64,000 nucleotides of DNA from Dastarcus helophoroides (taxonomy: Eukaryota; Arthropoda; Insecta; Coleoptera; Bothrideridae): assembly GCA_028583605.1 (NCBI GenBank), contig CM053327.1, positions 32,544,126-32,608,125 of the forward strand, in the 5' to 3' direction. Shown here in pieces: positions 1 to 10,200 of this stretch. A model generated the notes under the pieces. The model worked only from the letters and a program-made list of their open reading frames with translations, was not told the DNA's origin and searched no databases. The translations under genes were made by a program, and so were the position numbers. Position 1 is the stretch's first letter, and the number at the start of each line of letters is the position of its first letter.

Positions 1-904
1 ATAACTTCTAATCTTTACGTATTCTCAAAATCAAAATTTTATATTTAACCTCGAAACACTGACATTCCCGAGAAATTTCAAAGTTTTTCTACTTTAGATA
101 CAAAATATTGACTTTAAACCATATATGCTTTAAACCCTAAAGTTCGCAAAATATTTTGGTATAAATTTCCATGTTTGTTGACTTCACTAACCAGATTTGA
201 ATTTTAAATTAAAACAGTTTTATTTTGAAATTGAGATAAACGCAAAATTTTGACCCCAAACACAAAATTCCAAGGAATGTTGATTGAAATTTCGATCTTT
301 TTCGGAAATCCTTCTGTAAACCTCACATGTCAACGTTAAAACCCAAATTGTAACTTTCTGCTCGAAATTTTGACTTCGAACGCAACATTTAGATTTAGAC
401 TTTAAATTTTGAGATTAATTTTTTTGTCATGACTCCAAAGTTTTAACTTAAATGCAAAATTTTGAAAATATTAATGTATGTTAGGGACGCAGTCACGGAA
501 TATTACACACTTGTGCCCGAAAATAATTTAATGCCATGCCAATATAAAACGTGAAAGTGAAAGTTAATATTTCGTGGGTAAAGTAAATTGGAGTTTTAAG
601 TACCATGCAGGAAATTTCAAGGGATTAAAGATTATACAAAGAAATACAAGTGAACGAATGAAGCCAAGTGCATAGTGCAAAAATTACAACTAAATACTAA
701 CGACAAATATACGCATACTTAACTTTTAATATGTTTTGAGTGGCAAATTCCAACGAAATTATCATCCACGAAGGTACCATTGGTCAAAATTAGCAGTTGA
801 ATAATATTAACTTTCAATATTCACTCATCAATTGTTGAATTTGGGGATAAATACAAATTGATACAATACAAATAAATATGATCTATATTAAAAATAATAA
901 ATAT
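1..904. other. AT-rich spacer, filler repeat
   Basis: No coding region is supported. The first 480 bases are the low-complexity filler seen throughout the window, built on words such as AAATTTTGA and TCGAAATTTT. The remaining bases are the 3' flank of the cuticle gene on the minus strand. I saw no AATAAA on the minus strand close to its stop codon. Confidence 0.6.
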
Positions 905-3290
905 TTACATAAGTTTTTCATAAAAATTTACACCTAATTGCTTGTACCTTTTATTTCTCTCTGCCGGTTTTGGTTCTTCAGGTTCTTCGCCGAGTATTTC
1001 AACGTTTCGAACTGGCATTTTCTTCACGCGCGTCGTGGGCGTTGTAGTTTCGGCTTCTTCACTATCGATGTCATCAACCGGCAAAGCTGGATTGATGGCC
1101 AACTGTAGCATCCTCAGTAGCAGCATTTCTCGCACATCGGGCGGCAGATACTCTTCATTTTCTTGAATATTGTTAGAAACCGTCGCTTTATTAAGCCTGG
1201 CAGCCCTTTTAGTCGGAGAATAAGTCGCTTCGTTGTTGTAACGTTCCACGTCGTACAAATTCTGCTGTCTGTTTCTGTACTGTCGTTCTTGAGCTGCGAG
1301 AACGTATTGTCGGTGTTGTTGGGCTATTTCCGGCGAAAACTGAGACGGTCCCTTGTCGTTAGATGGTACTCTTTGGTTGTAATATTGCGCTGGGTATGGT
1401 GGAGGCGGTGGTCGATATCTGAAGAAATCTGGATTTCTCCTGGGGTCCGTTAGTTCGCTAATTCGTTCCAAACGGCTTTGTCTTATAATAAGTTGGTGGA
1501 GAAGTTTTTGAAAATCTCTAGTGCTTACTGGAGGAGCAATATCCTCTATTCCGTTATCCACATCATCAATGTACCTAGGAAGCACTGGTACTGGAACTGG
1601 GATCGAATAAGGATTTTGAGTTGTTTGGTGTTGGGGTAGTTCTCTTACATATCCATTATCGTCTACGTGGACTGGCATAGGTCGGAAATGCGGGGGAGGT
1701 AATCGTCGAACAAAAACAGGTCGTGGTTCAATTTCTGGTACATTTGTTGGTACTGGGGTAGTTTCTTTGATATATTGCTGTTGGGGTAAGAACTGTGCTT
1801 GAATGTTATCGTTGATTTCTCTGGCAACATCAGCTGGGATTAGTCTCCCTTGAAGGTGACTAAGTGGTACTAAAACTGTTCCTTGTTGAAATGGATGTCT
1901 AATTGCTACGAAAGGTTCAGGCGTGGGACGATTAGCTGGAATTTGAACTATAGGTATCGCTGTAGGGGTGCTGGGTTCTAAACTGTGTTCCGTTGTGGTT
2001 GAATCTTGATGATATTCAGTTGTAGTAGTTGAAGTGCCATCCTTTGGTGTAGTTTCATAATTGGTTTGATATCTCGTTGGCCGTGGCACAGCTATAGGTA
2101 TAGGCGTCGTGCTAGATAATATCCTTGCCCTACTACCGCTAGTAGTAGTAAATAGTGGTCTTGGAGTACCAGTAGTTAGTGAAGCACTATAAACATCAGT
2201 GGCGTCATCACCCATTGACTGTTGAAGCGTAAATAAATGTTCCTGTGGATCATAATTAACTTTTTCCTGATTTAACTGTCTTCTCAAAATATTTCCCTTC
2301 TCTTCGGATTCCTCATCAACTGGTTTCTCTTTAATTTTCTGATTTGTTGGATGGTTGAGAGCTATCCTCTTAAACAGTGGTAACGTTGTCGGTCTCACAG
2401 TTATAAGTTCTGGCCTTATAATTTGACCTTCAGATTTTCGCGAATGCGACGTACTGCTAGTGGTCCTTAACAACAATCTACTCGGCGTGGTAGCATATAC
2501 GTAATGCAATGGCTTCGTTGTCGTTTTTGCATCTGAATCTTCATTAAGATTTGGTTTTTCAGTCGTGGTAGTACTACTTCTCCGTTTCGCGATACTCTGA
2601 ATAACACTAGATTCCGTGGTACCCTGTGTGGAACTGTAAGTGCTTGGCCTCTTAGTTGGAGAAGACAGAGTTCGATTAGTTTTTGGTATTCTTTGAACTA
2701 CTGTTGGTTCGTCGATTTTTGAAATTAATTCACCCGTGTTATTACTGGTACTGTAGGAAACACGCTTAATTTTTCCATCTTCATCTATGTATCCATATGT
2801 GCCTCTAATGTTGCCTAATACATCACGACTTTCTATCTTAAATGATCCATCGTCCGCCTCGTATCCAACCGTATAGGAACCATCTTCGTTCACCTTCTTA
2901 ATTTGTTTAATTATCTCTAATGTTCCGTCTTTGGATTCGGATTCGACTAGTTCTTCTTTGGGTGTTGTGTCTATTTTTGTCGCGTTGGTGCTGATTATAA
3001 AAAGTACTACGTAGGGCAGCACCTATAAAAAAAGTATTAAAATGAAAAACGAATAATAGCCTCATCAATTTTCAACCTGAGTCGCGACCCACAAGAATTA
3101 CTCGGGTCCCCAAACGTAAAAAGAATAGGTGACACAAAATTAGAAATTAACATTTCACGAACAAACCAAGAGAGCACTATTTTTTTTTTCGAACGAATAA
3201 ACGAGCGTTCGTAATCCTCGTTCGTTTCGTTCATTCAATTTTAATTAGTCAGTCGGTGTGAACTGCTGTCGATCAGTTCTTTACGGCCAT
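905..3290 (-). CDS. Long R&R-type cuticular protein (chitin_bind_4)
   Basis: Structural protein predicted to be secreted into the chitinous exoskeleton. The main exon, 905-3022, is open for 705 codons and starts straight after an acceptor (TTTTTTTATAG) with GTG CTG CCC, so the ATG lies in another exon. A tentative first exon is ATG GCC at 3285-3290, followed by GTAAAG; joined in phase it gives MAVLPYVVLFII, a plausible signal peptide. The R&R chitin-binding domain covers about residues 44-92 and includes GYEADDGSFKIESRD and GTYGYIDEDGK. The other 600 residues are Thr/Ser/Pro-rich and low in complexity, with Tyr/Gln/Arg-rich patches and a Glu-rich stretch near the end. The domain sits at the N-terminus and the protein is much longer than usual for the family. 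The domain call is firm; the first exon and exact orthologue are not. Confidence 0.85.
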
Positions 3291-3429
3291 TTGCAGTTAG
3301 CGAATAGAAACAATATATTTTAGAAAATGGATTTCTAAAAAAAAATTATGTAGTACTATCAAAAAATTTCAATGTTATCAGATGTCAGATCACATTGACG
3401 AGTTGCAAAACGGTCGAGCCGTGTGCTAA

Positions 3430-3530
3430 GCCCGAGTAATTCGTTCAAACAGCAGCTGGCATGCAATAACTGGCTCAGTTGGCACTCGCGCTTGCTTGTA
3501 TAATGTAAACGCCCCTTAAGAAAAGGGGTC
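3430..3530 (-). promoter_or_regulatory. Possible promoter of the cuticle gene
   Basis: On the minus strand a TATACAAG word near 3500 lies about 200 bases upstream of the tentative first coding exon, in the only GC-richer stretch of this spacer. It would fit a TATA-type promoter of a cuticle gene. The evidence is position and one motif only. Confidence 0.2.
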
Positions 3531-3771
3531 TATATGATTTTTTTTTAATTTATTTATTTCTATCTAAGAACCTACTTAATGACATCATCGTCTTATGAGT
3601 TATTTCATTTGAAACAGTTGTTAATTTCAAAATTTAAACCAAAATTGATAGCGAGATCCAAACCTCCCAGAATCATCTTTGAAACAATAACATTTCAAAA
3701 TAAGAAAGATTACTAATACGTGTACATTACGTTTGTTAATAGTTTGACTATTAAATTAACATAGATTTTTT

Positions 3772-4013
3772 ATATCGTCCTTGCCGTGGAAAAATCTTCT
3801 ATGTGTTAAAATGTAAATTTTACAGGAGAGCAGAAAAACATATTTATTTAGAAGGGAAGAGACATTAAGTTCCCATTAGATTACGAAAAGAACCTATCTT
3901 CATGAAAAGGTGCACATAGAAAATTTCTCCACTGCAGCGACGATATTTTTTCTGCTCTCTTTTAAAATTCACATTTCAGCACATAGAAGATTTTTCCACG
4001 GCAACGACGATAT
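3772..4013. repeat. Foldback element, ~67-bp inverted arms
   Basis: Left arm 3772-3838 and right arm 3947-4013 are near-perfect reverse complements. Both start with ATATCGTC at the outer edge, followed by TTGCCGTGG and AAAAATCTTCTATGTG. The spacer is about 108 bp. This is the structure of a small foldback MITE or hairpin-forming repeat. No convincing target duplication was identified. Confidence 0.75.
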
Positions 4014-4239
4014 GTACTTAATACATCTGTAAGTACTGACCGACAGACAACTCACAGTCTAACCCAGTGGGTCTAGTAACATAAAATTTCTCAAAGGTGT
4101 TCCCCCTAATACGTGGGTGAGCACTAGGAGAGAATTTTTCATGATTCAGCTTTGAAAGTAATAAAAATGGGCTTTGAAAACCACCTAAAACATATGCAAT
4201 GAATGTTACACACGATTGTATTTAAAGCTGCCTATACGC

Positions 4240-4600
4240 ATTGAGAGCTGATATCTTTGAAAAATGTGTTTCCGGACGAATTTATCCAAATTTTTGCAAG
4301 TGATCAGTGTATTCTATGTCTTTTTACGAGTTCCAATATTTCAATTGAAATGTGAAGGAACATTGTTTTAAAATATTTTAAAATTTCTTCTCGAAGTTTC
4401 GAGTTTATAGTCACGTTGAAGGCTGACATCGTTGACAAATGAATATCCAGATGAATTTATCCAAATTTTTATAGGTGATCGATGCATATTTTATATTTTT
4501 ACGAGTTCAGATGTTTCAATCGAAATATCGAGGAACATTTGTTAAATTTGTTTACATATTTTTAAATTTCTTCTCCAAGTTTCGAGTTTATAGTCGAAAT
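4240..4600 (+). repeat. Tandem duplication, ~177-bp unit
   Basis: Two diverged head-to-tail copies begin with GCTGATATC (about 4245) and GCTGACATC (about 4423) and both end in CAAGTTTCGAGTTTATAGTC-like sequence. No coding potential was seen. Confidence 0.6.
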
Positions 4601-4779
4601 TTCTGCACTAAATCTAAAATTGGGATACATTTTTTTTCGAAATTTTAAGAATTTTCTAAACCGGTAAAAACATGACATTGTTAATTTGTCGAAATTAAAC
4701 ATATTTCGACAAATGACCAGTTAAATGTTCTGTAATTAAACAGTTAAACGTACTTCAAATTGAAAATATATACAACCGC

Positions 4780-4824
4780 AACCATAGACTAGTTTCGGCC
4801 TTCCTTGGCCTCATCAGTATGGTT
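4780..4824 (-). ncRNA. Hammerhead ribozyme, type I, short stem III
   Basis: Read on the minus strand from 4824 to 4780: AACCATA (5' side of stem I), CTGATGA (core), GGCC, a six-base AAGGAA loop, GGCC (stem II), GAAA (core), CTAGTC, then TATGGTT (3' side of stem I). Stem I is 7 bp and perfect. Stem III is minimal (AC with GT), and the cleavage triplet is GUC. All invariant hammerhead residues are present. Penelope-like retroelements are known to carry 45-50 nt hammerheads with a minimal helix III like this one. No Penelope reverse transcriptase was recognised nearby, so this is probably a solitary terminal remnant. Confidence 0.8.
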
Positions 4825-4829
4825 CCAGC

Positions 4830-5725
4830 TTAAAGCCGCACATTTTTGATAAACTACAAATATTTCCTGAGTTTTTAAGAAGCAGTTTTGACCACAGATG
4901 GAAATTACAAATTTAAAATTTAGAGATTAAATTCTAAGTTTCAAGAAAAAAGAGTCAATTAAAAAAATAAGAAAATTTTTCAGAAATGTTACGGATTTTT
5001 TTTTACTAATTTCGATGTTTTCACAATTTTGAATTTGAAATGGGGATTTCTAATGTTTTCTTTTCTTTCTCTTTTAAATTCTTTGAAAACAACGTCGACA
5101 TTTAAGGACAAAAGTTAAAATTTTAAAGCAATTTAAAATTTTCTTTCATTTCTTATTTCTTAGAATTTCGAGAGAAATGACAAAATTCTGAAACTGGGAA
5201 AATCGAAACAAGTTCGAAGAAATTTATATATACTTTTTAAACTTTGGGGGGAAAATTTCGAATTTTCAATTTTTTTTTTTCATTCAAAATGTCGACCTTC
5301 TTCAAATTTTTATATTTTTTATTTCGATTTCCGAAGTTAGCAACTTTTATTATATATCAAAATTTTTGAAAAAAGTTATTATCACAAGATTACAAAAATT
5401 ATGTTTACAAGTATCGAATTTTTCTCAGAATAACAAGCGAAAATTTGGAATTTCTAATTATTTTCTTAAAATTGCAATTTCACAATTAAAAATTTCATTT
5501 TAGTGTGAAAATACCAGATAGAACATTAAAGAAAACTGATATTATAAAGAAAAATATTCCCAAAAAGTTTAAATTTCATATTTAAAACTAAAATTTCTAG
5601 ATTAAAGTCAAAATGGAGGCATTAACGTTAAAAAATTTTTAAATAATTACAAAACTTGCTCGAAATTTTGGATTGAAAGGCAAAATTTGAAAATGTTGAA
5701 AAGAAACTTCAAAATGTTTTTGGTA
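4830..5725. other. Low-complexity filler
   Basis: Quasi-periodic AT-rich sequence made of AAATTTCGA/TCGAAATTT words and A or T runs on both strands. No gene, no RNA and no terminal repeats were recognised. Confidence 0.6.
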
Positions 5726-5807
5726 AATGTTCCTCCACCTTTCTATGTAAACATCTTTGTTGCTTCCTGCTTTTCCTAAATTCCTGAGAGAGATATATAG
5801 ATATAGT

Positions 5808-5920
5808 ATCTCTCTGAAGATAAGAACTTGGCCATCGAAATGCGTTAGAAGAACTGTTGTTGTGTTTTTTAATCTTTCTTGGTTTCATGAGTGAAGATTT
5901 GAAGATAACTAAGGACCACT
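5808..5920 (+). repeat. Hammerhead-like dispersed repeat, copy a
   Basis: Contains CTGAAGA (5814-5820) and GAAA (5837-5840) followed by TGCGTTAG, then the conserved tail GTTGTGTTTTTTAATCTTTC. CTGAAGA fits the hammerhead consensus CUGANGA, and the flanks could form a short stem I. Stem II is weak in this copy. Three related copies lie at 8888, 15183 and 20280. Confidence 0.5.
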
Positions 5921-5989
5921 CCATTCTACCAAAATTCCAATTTAGATTTTAAACTCGAAAATTCTTCTGAATCTCGACTTTTTTTTTTA

Positions 5990-8470
5990 ACTTTTTAAAC
6001 ATAAAAAATACTCTTTTTTAAATGCCCTCTTCAAAATCGAAATGTATTTAAGTCTTCAATTAGTTTTATACAATTTGTTCAAAATTTTAAACAATTGCAG
6101 TTTGGAAAGTAGGAAAAAAATTCAAAATCATCAAAAATAGACAAACTTTTCAAAAGTCGAAGTTGCAAAAACTCGAAGTTTCAAGTAAGGGTCAAGAACT
6201 TCAAAAATAAAAAAAAAAGCTTTTACAAAACATCTAAATTTTTAACAATAAGTTGAAAAAAGTTCAAATGCTGATAAAAAGTCAAACTTCGAGAAAAAGT
6301 CGATATTTTTGATGATAAAAGGTAATGATAAAAGAAAAGTGAAGATTTGAAGATAACCAAGGACCAGCTCCATTCTACCAAAATTTCAATTTCGATTTTA
6401 AACTCGAAAATTCTTCTGAATTTCGACTTTTTTTTAACTTTTCAGGTTAGATATAAAAAATACTCTTTTTTAAAATGCCCACTTTAAAATCGAAATGTAT
6501 TTAAGTCTTCAATTAGTTTTATCCAATTTGTTCAAGATTTTAAACAGTTGCAGTTTAGAAAGTAGGAAAAAAAATTCAAAATCTTCAAAAATAGACGAAC
6601 TTTTCAAAAAGTGGAAGTTGCAAAAACTCGAAGTTTCAAGTAAGGGTCAAGAATTTCAAAAATATAAAAAAAGCTTTTACAAAACATCGAAATTTTTGAC
6701 AATAAATTAAAAAAAGTTCAAATGCTGAAAAAAAGTCAAACTTCGAGAAAAGTTGATATTTTTGATGATAACAGGTAATGATAAAAGGAAAGTGTAGATT
6801 TGAAGATAACCAAGGAATCTCGACTTTTTTTTAACCTTTCGGGTTAAACATAAAAAATACTCTTTTTTGAAATGCCCACTTTAAAATCAAAATGTATTTA
6901 AGTCTTCAACTAGTTTTATACAATTTGTTCAAGATTTTAAACAGTTGCAGTTTAGAAAGTAGGGAAAAAAATTCAAAATCATCAAAAATAGATGAACTTT
7001 TCAAAAGGTGGAAGTTGCAAAAACGCGAAGTTTCAAGTAAGGGTCAAGAATTTGAAAAATAAAAAAAACTTTCACAAAACATCGAAATTTTTAACAATAA
7101 GTTGAAAAAAGTTCAAATGCTGAAAAAAGTCAAACTACAAGAAAAACTCGATATTTTTGATGATAAAAGGTAATGATAAAAGGAAAGTGAAGATTTGAAG
7201 ATAACCAAGGACCAGCTCCATTCTACCAAAATTCCAATTTAGATTTTCGAACTCGAAAATTCTTCTGAATCTCGACTTTTTTTTAACTTTTCAGGTTAGA
7301 CATAAAAAATACCTCTTTTTGAAATGCCCACTTTAAAATCGAAATGTATTTAAGTCTTCAATTAGTTTTATACAATTTGTTCAAGATTTTAAACAGTTGC
7401 AGTTTAGAAAGTAGGAAAGAAAAATCAAAATCTTCAAAAACTAGACGAACTTTTCAAAAAGTGGAAGTTGCAAAAACTCGAAGTTTCAAGTAAGGGTCAA
7501 GAATTTCAAAAATATAAAAAAAGCTTTTACAAAACATCGAAATTTTTGACAATAAATTAAAAAAGTTCAAATGCTGAAAAAAAGTCAAACTTCGAGAAAA
7601 GTTGATATTTTTGATGATAACAGGTAATGATAAAAGGAAAGTGTAGATTTGAAGATAACCAAGGAATCTCGACTTTTTTTTAACCTTTCGGGTTAAACAT
7701 AAAAAATACTCTTTTTTGAAATGCCCACTTTAAAATCAAAATGTATTTAAGTCTTCAACTAGTTTTATACAATTTGTTCAAGATTTTAAACAGTTGCAGT
7801 TTAGAAAGTAGGGAAAAAAATTCAAAATCATCAAAAATAGATGAACTTTTCAAAAGGTGGAAGTTGCAAAAACGCGAAGTTTTCAAGTAAGAGTCAAGAA
7901 TTTGCAAAATATAAAAAAACTTTCACAAAACATCGAAATTTTTAACAATAAGTTGAAAAAAGTTCAAATGCTGAAAAAAGTCAAACTACAAGAAAAACTC
8001 GATATTTTTGATGATAAAAGGTAATGATAAAAGGAAAGTGAAGATTTGAAAATAACCAAGGACCAGTCCATTCTACCAAAATTCCAATTTAGATTTTCGA
8101 CTCGAAAATTCTTCTGAATCTCGACTTTTTTTTTAACTTTTCAGGTTAAACATAAAAAATACCCTATTTTGAAATGCCCACTTTAAAATCGAAATGTATT
8201 TAAGTCTTCAATTAGTTTTATACAATTTGTTCAAGATTTTAAACAGTTGCAGTTTAGAAAGTAGAAAGAAAAATCAAAATCTTCAAAAACAGACGAACTT
8301 TTCAAAAAGTGGAAGTTGCAAAAACGCGAAGTTTCAAGTAAGGGTCAAGAATTTCAAAAATATAAAAAAACTTTTACAAAACATCGAAATTTTTAACAAT
8401 AAGTTGAAATAAAGTTCAAATGCTGAAAAAAAGTCAAACTGCAAGAAAAAGTCGATATTTTTGATGATAA
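5990..8470 (+). repeat. Higher-order tandem array, ~850-bp dimers
   Basis: The same anchor (ATGTATTTAAGTCTTCAA) starts at 6042, 6495, 6892, 7344, 7741 and 8194. Successive distances are 453, 397, 452, 397 and 453 bases, so a long and a short monomer alternate as dimers of about 850 bp. The short monomer lacks a segment of roughly 55 bases around CCATTCTACCAAAATTCC. Short ORFs in the array are by-products of the repeat. The outer flanks (about 5728 and 8692) share the sequence GTTCCTCCACCTTTC, and the array lies between inverted copies of the hammerhead-like repeat. Confidence 0.9.
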
Positions 8471-8794
8471 AAGGTCGAAACTTTTAGAAAAAAGTAACAA
8501 TTGTGAAGTTCGAAAATTGTGAATCAAAACTTATACTTTTTGAAATTCTCAAACTTCGAAAAAATTTCAAAAAGTTGAAATTAACATTAAGTCAAAAAAT
8601 TTTTGAATTTTTACTAAACTGTTTCTCGAAATGTTGCGTTGAAAGGCAAAATTTGGGAATGATGTAGAAATTTTTTTAAGAAACTTCAAAATGTTCCTCC
8701 ACCTTTCGATGTAAACATTTTTGCTGCTTGCTGCTTTTTTTAACTCTCATTTAGATTTGAAACTCGAAAATTCTTTTAAATTTTGACTTTTTTT

Positions 8795-8940
8795 TGGTGG
8801 AACGGACTAGTCCTTGGTTATCTTCAGAAATTGAACCACAGAACTTGTCCCTGAATCCAAGAAAGATTAAAAAACACAACAAAGGTTGCTCTGACGCGTT
8901 TCGACAGCCAAGCGGTCATCTATAGAGAGAAACTTAAAAA
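8795..8940 (-). repeat. Hammerhead-like dispersed repeat, copy b
   Basis: On the minus strand: CTATAGA (a mutated CTGAAGA), about 16 bases, then CGAAACGCGTCAGAG and the tail TTGTTGTGTTTTTTAATC, followed by GAAGATAACCAAGGAC. GUC is kept as the cleavage triplet, but the CUGANGA core is destroyed, so cleavage is not expected. The GAAGATAACCAAGGAC part also occurs in every long monomer of the adjacent tandem array. Confidence 0.5.
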
Positions 8941-10200
8941 ATACTCTTTTTAAAATGCCAACTTTAAAATCAAAATTTATTTTAGTCTTGAATACGTTTT
9001 ATACATTTTAAGGTGCGAGAATCACCTAGTTATTAAGTAAGAATAAGCATCATCTCATCAATGAATTCGGTGAAGGTTAAATCCGCAACAAATTATACTT
9101 TTCACGCCAAGAATAATTAAAAGTCATTTAAATTAAATAGTAGGAGTAAAAATAAATTTGAATTGAAACAGTAAAATTTCCTTGTGATCGTTGCCCAATA
9201 AATAAAAGTGCGAACACATTTTATGACTCAACATTTTGAATACTAAAATCTGTTTCGAATATGCCTACTGTCTACAATATTATATATTTATCAACAAAAA
9301 TGAATAATGTTATGTTGTAATTAGTAAAAATTAAAATCAATTTAACTAAATATCTGCATTTTACCAAGTTTGTAATAATTTTACATATTTTTAGATATTT
9401 CTTCATGCAAATTCATAAATATCACCAGATGCGATAATTTTTAAACATGTTTTGCTTTACCTGATTGAGACTTAACCAAGAATTAAATCGATTAATCTAT
9501 TTATTGTTGGGGGAGGGGAGTTAAGTTTACGTGGAAGAATTCTGCAACATCAAATGTTTTTGGTTGTTTGATCTCCGTATGTCCTTAGTCCTTGAACATA
9601 AAAATGACATTTCTTGTAAAAAATGAATGACGACATGTGTACTTAATTATCTATTCTTGACTCATTTAATAACTAGATCACGCAATAAAATACTTTACAG
9701 CTCAAAGCATTCGATTTTAAATAATAATCTGTCTTACAAGGTCTAAAATTAAGTAGCTACTTAGACCAAATTCCACTGCAAAAACTTTGTACATTGTTAA
9801 AACTCCCACCTTCAAAATTATTTAAGGACCTTTTTACTGATTGAAATTGATTGACATAAGGTAACTTGTTTTATGCCCTTTTCCTTTTAGTTTCATTTCG
9901 GTACAGAATTTTTAAAAATAAAATAGTTTAATGCGCCATCTCGCCATCATTATTCGAAATTGGGATATTGTAACAAAATGTGTAGTCAGTGTTTTGATAG
10001 AGTAAAATTGTATAAGACCTTAAATAAAGCTGTAAATCTTTAAAACAAAAACTACAAATCTACAGTTTTTGTTTAAAGTGCTCTGCCTTCTGTAAATGGG
10101 GAAATGTTGAAAAAGAAAATTTTTAATGACATTACTCCCGAGTTTGAAGATTTCCGATTTAAACTTAAACACTAAATGTTGAGATAGGATTTCAAGAAAA
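8940..10200. other. AT-rich spacer without recognised features
   Basis: Unique-looking AT-rich DNA. No ORF with recognisable similarity and no terminal repeats were seen. Confidence 0.5.

Noticed and set aside
942..1453. Plus-strand ORFs opposite the cuticle gene
   Set aside because: They lie antisense to a clear coding exon and have no recognisable domain.
6495..8412. Repeated 71-72 codon ORFs starting MYLSLQLVL
   Set aside because: They recur because the tandem array recurs. The same frame is broken in other monomers, so there is no sign of selection on protein.
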